Shown here piece by piece: positions 49,741 to 62,400 of a DNA stretch of 64,000 nucleotides (positions are counted from its first letter, which is position 1; every line of letters begins with the position of its first letter). A program made the position numbers and the translations under genes. The notes below the pieces were generated by a model. That model was given only the letters and a program-made list of their open reading frames with translations, was not told where the DNA came from and did no database searches. The DNA comes from Rallus limicola (Eukaryota; Chordata; Aves; Gruiformes; Rallidae), in assembly GCA_022605955.1 (NCBI GenBank), contig JAKCOZ010000021.1:14744161-14808160 (forward strand), written 5' to 3'.

Positions 49741-50405
49741 CACAGGATCCCAGGGGTTGGAAGGGCCCTGGAGAGCTCCTGGGGTCCAACCCCCTGCCAA
49801 AGCAGCTCCCCAGAGATGGAGACTCCACACCCCCCTGGGCAGCCTGGCCCAGGGCTCCCTCACCCTCACTGGGCAAAAGTTCTTCCCCAGGTTGCTGGGC
49901 AACTCCCTCTGCTCGAACTTGCAGCCATTGCCCCTTGGTCTGTCCCCACAGACACTGACAAGGGGCTGCCCATGTCCCCCTGCATCCCATCCTTCAGCTA
50001 GTGAGAAACATTCATCAGGTCCCCCCTTAGTCTTCTTCTCTCCAGGCTGAACAGCCCCAGCTCTCTCAGCCTTTCCTCACAGGGGAGATGCTCCAGGCCC
50101 TTCAGCATCTCCACAGCCTCCTCTGGACTCTCTCCAGGAGATCCCTGGCTGGTTGATCCCAGGGAGCCCAGCACTGGACACAAAAGCATCATGGAGCAAG
50201 GCTAATTTTGGTGGTGGTGGCGGTGGGGAAATGACAGCAGCCATCAGAAATAACTTGGACCCCTGGCAGCCTGGCCCAGGGCTCCCTCACCTTCACTGGG
50301 GAAAAGTTCTTTCCCAGGTTGGTGCAGAGCTCCCTGTGCTCCAACTTGAAGCCATTACCCCTTGTCTTGCCCCCACAGACACTGAAAAGAGGCTTATCAT
50401 TGATT
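49741..50405 (-). mobile_element. CR1 LINE with chimeric 5' extension and a second CR1 segment
   Basis: 49741-50182 is a GTCAGTGTCTGTGGGGACAG-subfamily CR1 with a small internal deletion. It continues through the same non-CR1 stretch found at 12921-13015 (TTTTGGTGGTGGTGGCGGTG). At about 50262-50400 it runs into another, more diverged CR1 segment of the same orientation (TGGCCCAGGGCTCCCTCACC). Confidence 0.88.
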
Positions 50406-53400
50406 TCTTTCAGTCTGGGACCCTAGCCACACCACTACACCCCCTTGCAAACCCCCAAGAACTCAGCACAGCCCAAGCCAGCATGAAGCACAACCAACTG
50501 CCCCACATCCTGCCCAACCCTTCCCTGCCATGAAGGGGGTCCCCAAGCAGGTTCCCTACACAAGTACCTGTAGTTCAGCCTTCACACACACAGGAGAGCA
50601 GCAGCTAAGGCATCAGGGTGCCTTTTTTTCAAGGGAGAGGAATTAAAACCTCCATAGGAGGAAAAAAAAAAGAGCACACTGACTACAGAAATATCCTCTA
50701 TTCCACACAATTACCACTGTTTACTGCAGCACAGCTATGTTCAGAGCTTCAAATTTAGCTTCCCAAACATGCATTTAATTTAAGATCTAATACTGGATGT
50801 TAATTGTATATTGCACAGTAAACGGCTGATCATTAAAACATATTAATTGATGTTTAACAGCTGTGTAATAGATATTACATCTAATACTTATCAGCAGATA
50901 TGATTTAATAATGAGTTGGGACAGGATGTATGGGGTGGGAGACACAGCAGGGCCAGCTAGGCTGCAGGTTGCTCTTTCTTGTTTGTTTGCTGATCTAAAG
51001 ATGCTTTTCTTTGCCAGGTTTGGCAAGAAGTTTGGCAGTCAAACAGGTGTTGAGCTTTGATGCCTTCACCTGTGTAGCTTACTCTGACAAGCCCCAAAGA
51101 GTTTCTCTCTCTAAAAGGAGAAGCGTGGGAGCTGTGAGCAGTTCCCTCCTAATAAAGTTCAGGCTGAGCTCAGGGACCTGGCCCTGAGCAGAAAAATAGT
51201 CATCATCCCCCAGCACCTGAGGGATCCTTGAATCTGTGTGCAAGAGTCAGACACCCTGTGCTTCCTGAGAACAGCTCTTATTTAAAGCAAGGTGGCAAAC
51301 ATCACTGTCCTCAGAGCAATGCGTCCCTCCCAAGCCGTATGACCTGGGCTGATCCCCAGGGCAGTTCACCTGAGCTCTTGGTGTCCTGCTGCTCTCATCT
51401 CCTGGCTGCATCATCTCATTGACCCAGCACATCCAGCTCCCTGACTCCAGGTCACTGCCAGCGTGGAGCCAGGACAGAGCCTTGCTGTGCTGCATGGCTG
51501 TCTGAAGGCCCAGCAGCTTGTTGTACCAGTGAGATGGATGCTTCACCCCACAGCCCTGACAAACACCCAGCACTGGCTTAACCCAGCGTGCTGCCAAGCC
51601 CCACACTACAGAGTAAAACCAGGAATGCAGACTCTGATCTTTTGTTTTCCCCTTCACCCAGAGGAAAGGCAGGGGGGTTATTTCAGGAGGATCCAGCCTT
51701 TCTATGTTTTCACTACCAAGCAGACACCTGCAGCACAGCATCCATTGCTAAGCCACTAAGTGCCCAGTTCAGCACCAGCACAGCTCAGAGGTGTCTGCTG
51801 CCAGCACCCAGGTACAGCCCTGCTCGATTCCACAGGTCATGGGGGAACAGAAATGAGGGGAACTTCCATCTGGCTATGCAGAGGGGAAGAGGACACACCA
51901 TCTCTAGCATGATGCCACTATCTCTCCATCTCTGTCTGCAGCAAGCTGCTGCCCTCCTTCCAGTGACTCCTGCTGTAGTGCCCAGGGTCAGGCCAACAGC
52001 ACAGGGAGCATCCCCCCATCTCAGCTCCCTCCTCCAGCACTGCACGAAGCACAAGTGACTCACATCCTCCTTCCTAGCCCTATGCCACATCAGCTCTTAG
52101 CTCATCCCGCTTCTGATGCCATCAGCTGCCACCTCCACCTAGGAGGCTGTGTCAGACCCTGTGGCCACCTCAGCCATGCCAGCTCATGCTTTGCCCTGTA
52201 ATTCCTGACAGATTTGAACTCTTTTTTTCCCCCCAAGTCTTTGATGGGAAAATGGAATTGTCCCTTTCCCATGGCCCTGGGACAGGACAAGGAGCAACCA
52301 GCTTAGTTGCAAGATTAGCATTTCCCAAACATGATGACATGGAGCAATAGGAAGGGAAGCCTTGCCCCTCAGAGAGGGACCAACATGTTAACTATCCATC
52401 AGGAGCAAGGGATGGACATCACCTTGCCATGGGACCCACCATCTCTCCCTGTTTCTCAGGATCACCCAACGCTGCTGGAGCCCTCAGTTCACCTACAATG
52501 AGAAGCAAGTGATGCTACAGCTTCTCCTCATTAAGAGCAATATTCATGCTCCAATACTGGTTCATGGCCAATTAGTAAGACATTCTATTAAAGTCTTTTT
52601 TCTTTTTATACAAAGAGGCAGAGGAACACTACACAGTGCTGCAGAAGATATAAAAGAAGGTGGTTTTCACCTTCCATCACTTGTCTTGAAGACAGGGACA
52701 AATGCTGCATGCTCACAGCATCACTGCTGTCTACACGTTGTTCTTAAGCATATTGATCAGAAGTATTAAAGAGGGAACAGTGTTCAACACCCCATCTTCC
52801 CCCAGCTCCTCAGGGGAGCTGTCAAAGTGCAAAGCCATACCAAAGCATGGTGAGCAAGGCTACCAACAAGAGAGGGAAATAAAGAGAAGTGAGGCTCTTC
52901 ACCAGACAGTTTTCTTGGTGTTTCCAAAACTCAGGGCAGCAGCAGGGCCTGGAAAAGCTCTCAGCCAATGCTGACCCCCTCAAGATGAGGGCCTGACCTG
53001 AGCCATGGGCATCTCTGCCTCCTGCCTTCACCCTGCCAGCCATTAAGTTTTGCCAGCAGTGTGTCTTCTCCTGCCAGGACAGCAGGAACTTCATACAAAC
53101 CTGCTGACTAACTCCGCTACAAACATACCTGAGGTTGAACAAAACCAGCCCCAAACCAACAATAAAATAAATAAAAAATAAAAATAAGTTAAGCAAGCCC
53201 TGGTCCATCATGAACACCAGCATCTCTTCCTCTGCCAAGCTCATCCACAGCTCCTGCCACCGCCTTCCTCTCCAGCATCCATCCCCTTGTGCACGCAGAG
53301 AGCGCCGTGCTCAGCCGTGCCTGGCGTGCGTGCAGACAGGCATGGGACATGCCAGGCACACAGGAGAGCCTCTCCCAGAAACAGGACGTTGCTTCTTTCT

Positions 53401-54892
53401 TCTCACACGTCCCCCTCATTATTTTGTTCTAATCTGGCTTTCCTGGTCCCTTCTCTATTCAATAAAAGCCAAAATGCAAACCGCATCCCTTAATCTCTGG
53501 AACAGCAGCTCACTGCTGAGAAAATAATATAGATGTAACTTCCAGCATCACACACTTTCTTTTCCATTTATATGCAAATGCTGACCTTTCACCCAAGCTG
53601 TCTCAAAGAAGTATTTCCTTAAAAATGCAAATAGCATGTTGCAGGCAGTTACTCTGGCTGAGTCTTTCTTATATTATTATTATTTCTTTTAACCTTCCCA
53701 GTACTGGAGAACACAACTGCTAAACTGCACCCCGGTAATAATTACTTTTCATACCAAATCAAAAGCCTCTGTGGAGCTGATGTGTCCAAACAGCAGCAGG
53801 AGAATTCAGTGCAGATGAATTTTTAGAGGGGGGGTTTTGGATAAGTGCATCTTGGGGCAGGGAGTGGGAAAGAAGGAGCTCCAAAGAGATGTCGCTGGCA
53901 AATGAAACGACCCGGTGGCTCAGGGTGAAGTTACAAGAGCACCTTCCAGCCTGTGAAGCCTTTTCCCTGGTGCTGTTTTCCCCTTGGGAAGGGGAAAACA
54001 ACCTGGGTAAGCTGGGGAGGTTGGCGTGGTGGGAGCACAGAAGGCACAAGGAGTAAGCCTGCTGGCACTGCTGGTGTTGGGCACGGATGTCCTTTCCAGC
54101 TGAGGTGGTCTGGGAAGAGCTGTAGGGCTCTGTGTGCACGCACAGCGTATCCAGCCTGTGCAAAGGGGCTCCAGGGCAGCATTAGGGCTCCTGGAGCTGA
54201 AGATGGAGAATGAGAAGGGCAGTTGAGAAAGTGGGGAAGCAGCCAGGGTGAGGAGGTGGATGCAGAGGAACAAAGATTAGGGGATTTCAGCTCCAAGACC
54301 CTGCTCCCCTCAGTTCACCCCTTATTCTCCCAGCCATTGAGAAAAGGGTAAAACCTCTGAGAACAGTGTAATGCTGCTGCCATCACCACCATGGCTGTGG
54401 TCCCAACCATGGGGATGGGGACAGGGCTGTCCCACACACACACTGGGATCCCACCAGAGCAGGTTCAGGAGAGAAGAGGCATCAGCAATTATTGCAACCA
54501 GAGCCCTTCCCTCTCCTTTCTCACAGTGGCTCTATGCCCACACAAGGAGGTACTCCCAATACAAATGGGTGTTAAATAGATCAAGCTAGATGCACAGACC
54601 CAGCTTGCCACCCTGTTTCCAAGCCACTCCATCATCAACTTAGGAATCAAGAGAGAAGAGGAAGAGCAAGGTTGAATGTTGTGCTTGCAGAGAGGGATGC
54701 AATGCTGAGGGGAACACAAATGCATAAAGCAAAGGTAGTAAGTGAGGTTCCTCCTATACAGGAACAGCAAATGAGATGAGCCAGCTAGAGATGCCCTTCC
54801 TGGGGCAGGGCAACACATTGTTCAGCTCAGCACCCACTTCTGAACAACAAATAGAGATTTTCCCAGTAGGGAAAGAATAAGAAAGAAATGGG
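50406..54892. other. MYT1 leader intron or upstream region, part 3
   Basis: Unique sequence. AT-rich blocks lie at 50690-50930 and 53520-53760, the latter with two octamer motifs. An A-rich stretch is at 53158-53188. No coding signal. Confidence 0.5.
53560..53645. promoter_or_regulatory. candidate POU-factor element: two octamers
   Basis: Perfect ATGCAAAT octamers occur at 53572-53579 and 53625-53632, 53 nt apart and in the same orientation. A TGACCTTT nuclear-receptor-like half-site lies between them. Function is inferred. Confidence 0.27.
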
Positions 54893-55487
54893 TTTTGCTG
54901 GTTTGGGCTTGGACAGAGTTAGTTTTCTTTATAGTAGCAGGCATGGTGCTGTTTTAGTTTTGTGCTGGAAACAGTGTTGATGACACAGGGATGTTTTTGT
55001 TCCCTGCTCAGCAGTGCTCACACAGAGCCAAGGGCTTTTTTGCTCCTCACCCCATCCATGAGTGGGCTGGGGGTGCACAGGGAGCTGGGAGGGGACACAG
55101 CCAGGACAGCTGACCCCAATGGACCAGAGGGGTATTCCATACCATAGGGTGTTATGCCCAGCATATAAAGCTGGAGAAGAAAGAGGAATGAGGGGGAATG
55201 TTTGGACCCATGGCATTTGTCTTCCCCAGTCCCCTGTACACATGATGGAGCCCCACTGTCCTGGGGATGGCTGAACACCTGCCTGCCATGGGCAGAGGGG
55301 AATGAATTCCTTGGTTTGCTTTCCTTGCAGGCACAGGGTTTGCTTTACTTACTAAGCTCTCTATCTCAACCCACAAGTTTTCACTTTTACCCTCTGGTTC
55401 TCCCCACCCCCTCATCCCATGCAGGATGGATAAGCAAGCTGCTGGGGGGGGGGGTGCTCAGTTGCCAGCCAGCGTTAAACCACGACA
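54893..55487 (+). mobile_element. solo LTR of an avian ERVL-type endogenous retrovirus
   Basis: About 595 nt. The start region (TGCTGGTTTGGGCTTGGACA), a U3/R-like region with TATAAA at 55164-55169, the segment ATGGCTGAACACCTGCCTGC and the end TTAAACCACGACA resemble an LTR family I know from bird genomes. No internal retroviral sequence flanks it, so it is a solo LTR left by recombination. No clear target-site duplication was seen. It is antisense to MYT1. Confidence 0.75.
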
Positions 55488-58400
55488 CACAGATGAGGTA
55501 CAAGCTGATCTTTCCTCTGTCATTTTAGTCATCTGGAGATTCAGCTGCCAACTCTTTAGCTCCTTCTGGATTCCAAACCCCCAGAGATGTCCTGATGTTG
55601 ACTGTCACAAATGCATTTGAATCTGTTCTGGGACCTTACACTTGGCCTGGTGAGCTCTAGAGGGGAAATCTGCAGAAAGACACACTGCTGCTGCCCCAAG
55701 CTGGGCACACAGAGGCATTTGAGGGACACAAACCCTTTTGCTGCCAGCACAGGACTGGGGTCTGCCACCAGCATGTGCTCAAGTGGGTGGGTTTTCCAGA
55801 CAGGGATTTCTACCACGTGTGACACCAGGTCATGCAGAGGAGGAAGAAGCTGCCTGGAAGAGCTGGGGAAGAGGCTGGCAGCGCTGCTGACGCAAAGTTA
55901 GATGACTAAGTGGGCTACTTCCCAGCTGCCAGCTTGTCTTTATGATATTAAGCCTTTCCTCTCTGCTGCCATATAAGAAGTGAAAAGCTGACACGTAAGC
56001 GTGTGTCATATGGAGTCAGATAGACAGAAGCAATAAGGCATAAAAGGAGGTGAGATCATCGTACAGCAACAACTCCCCTGGGGTAAGAGGCAGCACTGCA
56101 CAGCACCCGCTGGCTCTCAGCCCCACACCAGCATCCCCCCTCATGCTACAGCCTCAGCACGCTCAACCCGAAGCCTGTTTCCACACCAAGCCTCCTGGAC
56201 CAGGGGCATGGACAGAGTGACACGCTGCCTGCCACACAACGAGGTGATTAAACCCACCCTTCAAATGGCTCCATGGAGAGAAAGAGCCTCCACCACGGCG
56301 TGTGCCTCTGCCAGCCGTAATGCCACAGCCCCCCCCAGCATCGCTGCTACTGCTGGATGGGGCAGCCGCTGGTGCCACTTGCCTGAAAAGAAGGGGAATC
56401 ATCAGCTGTGTGGAGCTGCTGGCCCCGCTGGCAGCCCCCCTGCAGACCCCGTGTCATTGGAATTAGAGAGAGGCGAGCGATCCCTTTCTGTCCTTCCCAC
56501 AGCAGCCAGCGCTGGCTTGTCAATACAAAGCGGGGACAGCAAGGAGGAGGGATGGGGCAGCAGCTGGGTGCCCATGGGCAACGCTCTCAGAGAGGCTTTC
56601 ACTCCCCCTTCCAGGCACTCACACAGGCTGAGCCCCCTGCCCTGCATCGCTTTTGATGCCAAGCTCCAGCCAGCAGCGGGGAAGCCCCGATACCCCATCA
56701 GTGCACTCGCTCCCCAGGACCAAGGATCAGCTCTTATCCCACAGCTGGGAAGTTTCTCTCTCCCTCTTTCTCTCCCCTCCAAATCTCCTCCCCTACCACC
56801 CCCTTTTCCCATGGGGTGTCCTCGCTCTCCTCAGCGATGCCCCAGCAGCAGGGAAGCAGCCAACCTGCCAGGGCTGCTGTGCCAGGAGCCAGCAAAGCTG
56901 CTCTGTGACAGGAGGGAGCTGAAAGTTTCTAGGGGATGCAGGAGAGGAGCTGACAACTCCGTGCTCCTCTGAGACACTGCAGGCAAAGTTAACTGTTTAG
57001 ACTGTCTTTTTTTTTTTTTTTTACAGCAACAGCCTGGCTCCCAGGCACTTTTTTTTTCCCCTCCTCCAATAAAAAACAACCCAACCCCCCCCCCCAGAGC
57101 AGCTCTCTCCAGAAGGCTATTAATCCTCTCCTGTCACTTGTGTTCTTGGAGAGCGCATTTCTCTGGGCAAAAAGCTAGCTGCTCGCTGACTAATTACATC
57201 AAAATATTGAGGGCAACAAACAAACCTTTAACTCCACTTGCCAGAAGCTTGCTAGATGCAAAGCTTCCAAATTATGAGAGAGAAACGTATGCATCAGCAG
57301 GAGAAGCTGGGACTCCAGACTGGCTCATGGCCACATCAGCTTTGAGGCATGAACCTTCTTTCCTCTCTGCAGAGCTGCTCAAGTTGACTAACTTTGCCCA
57401 AGACAACTCTCCACAGATTATCCCTCACCCCTGGCTTTTGATTTTTATAAATAACATTTTTTTCCTTTTTTGCCTTTATTAGGGAAGGGAATTTTCTCTC
57501 ATTCCTATGTATTCACTCAGGTTTTGGGTACAGAGCACAGACATGTCCCCAGGAAGGCTCTTACTTAAGCTTCCAGCTCTATTTCCAAAAGCACTTGCCT
57601 GAAATCAAGCAGCTTCTGTCAAAGCCCACTTGTAACCTTCACTGATCCCAGCAGCACAGAGAGGAAGCCTCCCCCTGGGATGCAGCTTCACAGACCAGAC
57701 CCTTCCCTGCCCCAAAACTTCCACCAGGCATTCAGTCAACAGGGTTTTGGGCTTTGATTTCATTTCCATCCCACCACCCCCCTCTTTTGCCTGTAAAGCC
57801 AGGCTGGGAAAAGCCTGCACTGGAAGAGGAAAGTCCAACTTTGCATTTAGGTACTAGACCTGATGTTCTTCCAAGGGAGGCTGGATGTCCAGCTGGCAAA
57901 ACAGGTGACTCAGATGCAAAGCTTTGGCCCCAAATCCACAGCTTCCAGACAGACATCCCCCCACACCACCACCCTGCCCCCAGAGCTGGCTCTTCCCATC
58001 TGGAGAGCACCAGGGGCAGGCAACAACAACGGACTCTACCTCTGAAGTGCCAGTTAACCAAAGGCAGCTGCTGGGGAGGTTTCTGTGCTCCGTGGGTCTT
58101 TCTACACACAGGTAATTGGGTACTCACCACAAAACTTAACAAGGCACATGCCTGGGGAGCCTGGGGACAGGCACAAGGCAGAGCTGTTCAACAAATTGTT
58201 AGTGTTGAGGGATTGTTTAAAAAAAGAAACTCAGAAGTGCTCAGAGTGTCACCTACAGATTTTGCCAGCAATACCTTGGCTTTTAAATACCATGTGCATG
58301 AAAGCTCCCCCAGAGACATCTCTTGTACCTTATAATAATATTCACCAGGGGATCCTCCTAATGTGGGGTTTTAATCCATCGCTGGTGAATACACTTGCCT

Positions 58401-61400
58401 CCTTGGCTCACAGAGAGCCTTCAGGTAAACACACCCAAGAGCTGCTGCTCAGAGAGAGGATTACAGCCCTTGGCATCGACCAAAAAGGTCTCATCCCACC
58501 CATGAGGAACAAGAGGCTTCCCCAAAACAGGGCACAGACCTGGCTTGCAGATGCTGTCCAAAGGAGAGCCCCGTGCTTGCCAAATGCTTTCAAGCAGAGG
58601 AATGAAGAAACCCAAGCCCCTGCTGCAGTTTATATTTAATTAGAGGAAAGGCAGCTTAGGCAGCAGTTTCAGAAACATATTGTCTTACAGCATATTGGGT
58701 ATTTGTATCTTAACAGCTCAACATCGATTTCTTTTATGTAAAGGAAGAGGAGGGGGGTGGGAGGGGAGGAAGAGAACTGCGTGCCCTAAGTTGTGTTAGC
58801 TCCAGAGAGACGCCTGTGCTGCTTGGACTAATGTTTAGAGTAATCAAAGGCGTGAACTCATGTATTATGTATGGGAACGAGAGTCTTCAGTCTTCTGCAA
58901 AAAGGAATCTCCAGCGTTTGGTATTTTGTTAGCAGGCTGGCACCATATGGCTCTCCCCTGCTGATATTCTTTCACACCAGAACTTTATGTTCAGATGCTT
59001 TAGTTAATATTTTACCCAGCAAGCATAAACAAGATGCAAAGATTGCAGTCGACAGCAACCTTCTCCTAAACCATGCACCCATGTGAAGAGTGAGGGCTTC
59101 TTTCACCAAGTAGTTTAGTAGCTTACAGAAGCTATGCCTGGCTGCCCCTGGCACCCTTAAAGGTCCAAGCTGGGCCATTGGCTTTAACGGCCTTAGCATC
59201 AACCAAAACACAAGCAGCAAAGCCAAGAAGGATGCTTTCTCTCTCCCCCTACTCTGGTTTCCAGCTGGTGCAAGACAGCACTGGGTGCACAGAGGAGATG
59301 CACACATAGGAGCTGCTTTTGTGTACACTTTAAGGCTGCACCTCTCCTCGTTTGTCATTACAGACTGGATATTACCTCAAGAAGGTAGAGTTGCCTCTTC
59401 TCCACTACTGATGCAAGGATGAAGCACTAGACACCACCACACAGCAAGCAGGGAAGCCTCACTCAAGCACTAACAGCTTAAACCAGCCAAGAAAGACCAA
59501 CAACATGGAGCATCCAACTGAAAAGTCTTTGCCAAGGTTGTGTTCTCCCCACCCTGCCCCAAGAATCACTTTGGAAAACTTCATCTTAGAGATTTAGCTC
59601 TAAATATCCCATTTAGATTTCCTCCAGCGCCACCCTCCCTCCTATATTCTTATTATTCTTTAATATTCTTAAAACAAATAGGACCCAACAGATGTCTTTC
59701 AGCCTGCACTCTTATTAATGAGAATATTGTAAGAATGGAAATCAGGTCACAAATGTTTAATACTTTGTTTAAAAAGTCTTCAGCTTCTTTAAAGAGTTCC
59801 ACTAATCCCAACATGACAGATGTACAAGGCAGTTTTGCTTGGGGCAGATTAAAATTCTCGCTCTGATTTGCTCTTTCATTTGGTCTGATTAAAATAACAT
59901 TGCTGCTTTTTTTTTTTGTTGTTGTTTTTATATAATGTCCTGACTTCAAAATAAAGAAGGAAAGAATAAAAAGTGACCAGTAAAGGCCAGCATGATCACA
60001 ATAAAGGCAAATTTATTGTTGTTAAGAAGAAGGCAAGACAAAAGGAACTGAGGGACAGCCAGCCTGTGCCCAGGTTGGCATTAAAGCTCTGTGTTAAAGA
60101 TAAAAGGGGGACCTTTCCAAACTATGTTTTTTCCATTTGAAAGTGTTTATTAATCTATTCTCTCTGAAGCAAAAAAAGTTCAATGAAAGACAAAGATCAA
60201 AAGCATTTTAATTCAGGTGATGGGGTGGTGTGTTGGGGTTGTTTTTTTTTAAGCCAAAGTGAAGTGAAAAGCAGAGTATTACAGAGTGTCACTGCATTGT
60301 CCTGCTCTGGGACTGACACTCCCTGTGAGCAGCCCAGATAGTAGGGCAAAGGGATCTCAGCCACCCCTTCCTCAGCTAAACTCTGCCTGGAAATTCCCTG
60401 TTTCCTTTCCTGACCTCCTTTCACACCACAACATCCTCCTCCAGGCAAGTTTTGCAGCTAACTAACTTCAGTTCCCTGCTGCTAGAACACACGCCGGCAT
60501 CCGAGCCACATGGAGCTGCGTGGGTACAGCAGGACACTCCATGGGACCAGCGGAGCAGCAGGGAGGCGGGATGGAGCCCCCGCCACACTCACAGCCCCTC
60601 TCCTCTCCCCATGCTCATCTGTGGGCAAGGGGAGCCACTCACACCTTTGCCTGCTTGGGCCTGCCTGAAAATAACCGCAGCTCCCAGTGCCACATCCCTC
60701 CAGAGCACTGCTGGGCCATTTTCAGGCAGACACTGGACAGAGGCACTGCTTCACAGGGCAGCCAGTGATCTTCAAAATACAGCTTCCCAAAGTGCAAACT
60801 CCTGCTTCAAAGGACTGAGATTCCCCACTGAGATCCCAGGCTGTTATTCTGGGCAATTGCTGGCCCAGAAACCCTCTCTGCCTCCCCATCCCCACCTGTG
60901 ACACCCCAGCAAGGCCTCGTAGATATATTATAGGGATATATAAGCTCCACAAAAGAAAAACACTGGGTTTGTTTCACATAAATAGTGATTTCTCCTTAAA
61001 GCCTCACCTTGTGCCTTCTATAAAAGGGGCCACAGAAAATCCACAAAACCTTTCAAGTTTTGAAGGAGTTGCTCCTTTCAGGGGATCTTTAAAGTTTACA
61101 TTAAGTGCTCAAGTGCCTTCAAAGCATCCTTACCTCAGTGCCCACCTCCTTGCTATTCCCCTGGCAGAAACAACCTTCCCCCCCCCCCCCCAAGCAAGAT
61201 GGAGGGGCAAAGAAGCTTGAGGGCAGGAGAGCATCCCTCAGCATCTCCAAACAGGCAGCCCAGCAAACCTGTACCGGGGAAGAGGCACTTAGAAACTGCT
61301 CTTCACCTTCTGTGTCTGGGTCCTGTCCCAAAGGGCCAAGCCACCAGGCAGCTGCTCCCAGAGAAGCAGTTCCTGAGCTCTGCAAGGGCAAACTCAGCAC

Positions 61401-62400
61401 TTAGAGAAATTCCACTCTGCAGATTAACCTGCCAAGAAGGGAAACTTGTTTCTTCCAAATATACCCACACAAAGCCCTTATCTCCTTGGCAAAAGTGTGA
61501 GGGAGAAGAAGAAGGGGACAGATTTCCCTCCCATCACTAGAGGAAGCAGAGGGGATGCCCCAGCCCTGCTCTTTGGCATTACTCACGACCTGGCTCACAG
61601 ATCACAAAGCAGAAATCTCACCTAAATTCCTTTTACTCTCAGACCAGGGTGGTTCAGGGCATTTCTCCCACTGCAGAAACTTTTCACAGCATGTGCCCAT
61701 TGCCCTGCTTCTCTGTTCACACCACACTCTCCTCTCTAAGGACCAGGTGGTGGGTCAACTTTTTACTTTGCAAAGCTGAACAGCCTCAGAAGGTACACAG
61801 AATATTTTAAGGTGAGAGATTTCACACAAACCAGCCTTAAGGGTGTCAGACACCTGGGTACTGTGTGGCACAGCCATGGAGACCAGCACTGGAATGTAAA
61901 TGGTGGGGTTATTCTTTGCAGAATTCAGCAAAATCCAGAGAAGAGGGAAAGACAGGTGGAAAGAGTGAGGCTTCCTGACAGTGACTTCTGCCATGGAAAA
62001 TACTCCAGCAATACCTGGGAGCTGATAGACAGGCAGGGGTTAATCTCAGCCTGCTAGCCCCTTTCACACAGCCACTATAGGGCTATCTCTCCAGAAGGCA
62101 AATAAACCTGGCCTGGGACACCTTAGCTCCCTTCTGGGTGTCAGCATCCTCCTCTGCACAGCCAGGGAGTAAACAGCATTTGCCCAACAAACAACTCAAA
62201 GAGGGGATTTCTTTGGGAAAGAAGATTAACAATTGCTGATGTGGTCCCAGCTCCGTACGTTCACCATGTAGATCCCCCTCCTTTTGCTCTGGGAAGGGGA
62301 ACAGCTAGAGAGTGATGACAGGAGATGTCCTTTGTCATTAAGGAAAGGGCTCTAGCAGCCGAGCTGGACAGTTCGCTGCTGTAAAACTAAATCCTTCCCG
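55488..62400. other. MYT1 leader intron or upstream region, part 4
   Basis: 6.9 kb of unique sequence. It has a T run (57008-57022), a C run (57087-57098), T runs near 59905 and a C run at about 61178-61191. A donor-like GAG|GTAAGG occurs on the minus strand at about 61131-61135. The 254-codon open frame at 56208-56972 shows no family features. Confidence 0.5.

Noticed and set aside
56208..56972. 254-codon plus-strand open frame, considered as the neighbouring receptor gene NPBWR2
   Set aside because: No seven hydrophobic helices and no receptor motifs, so it is not the expected GPCR neighbour.
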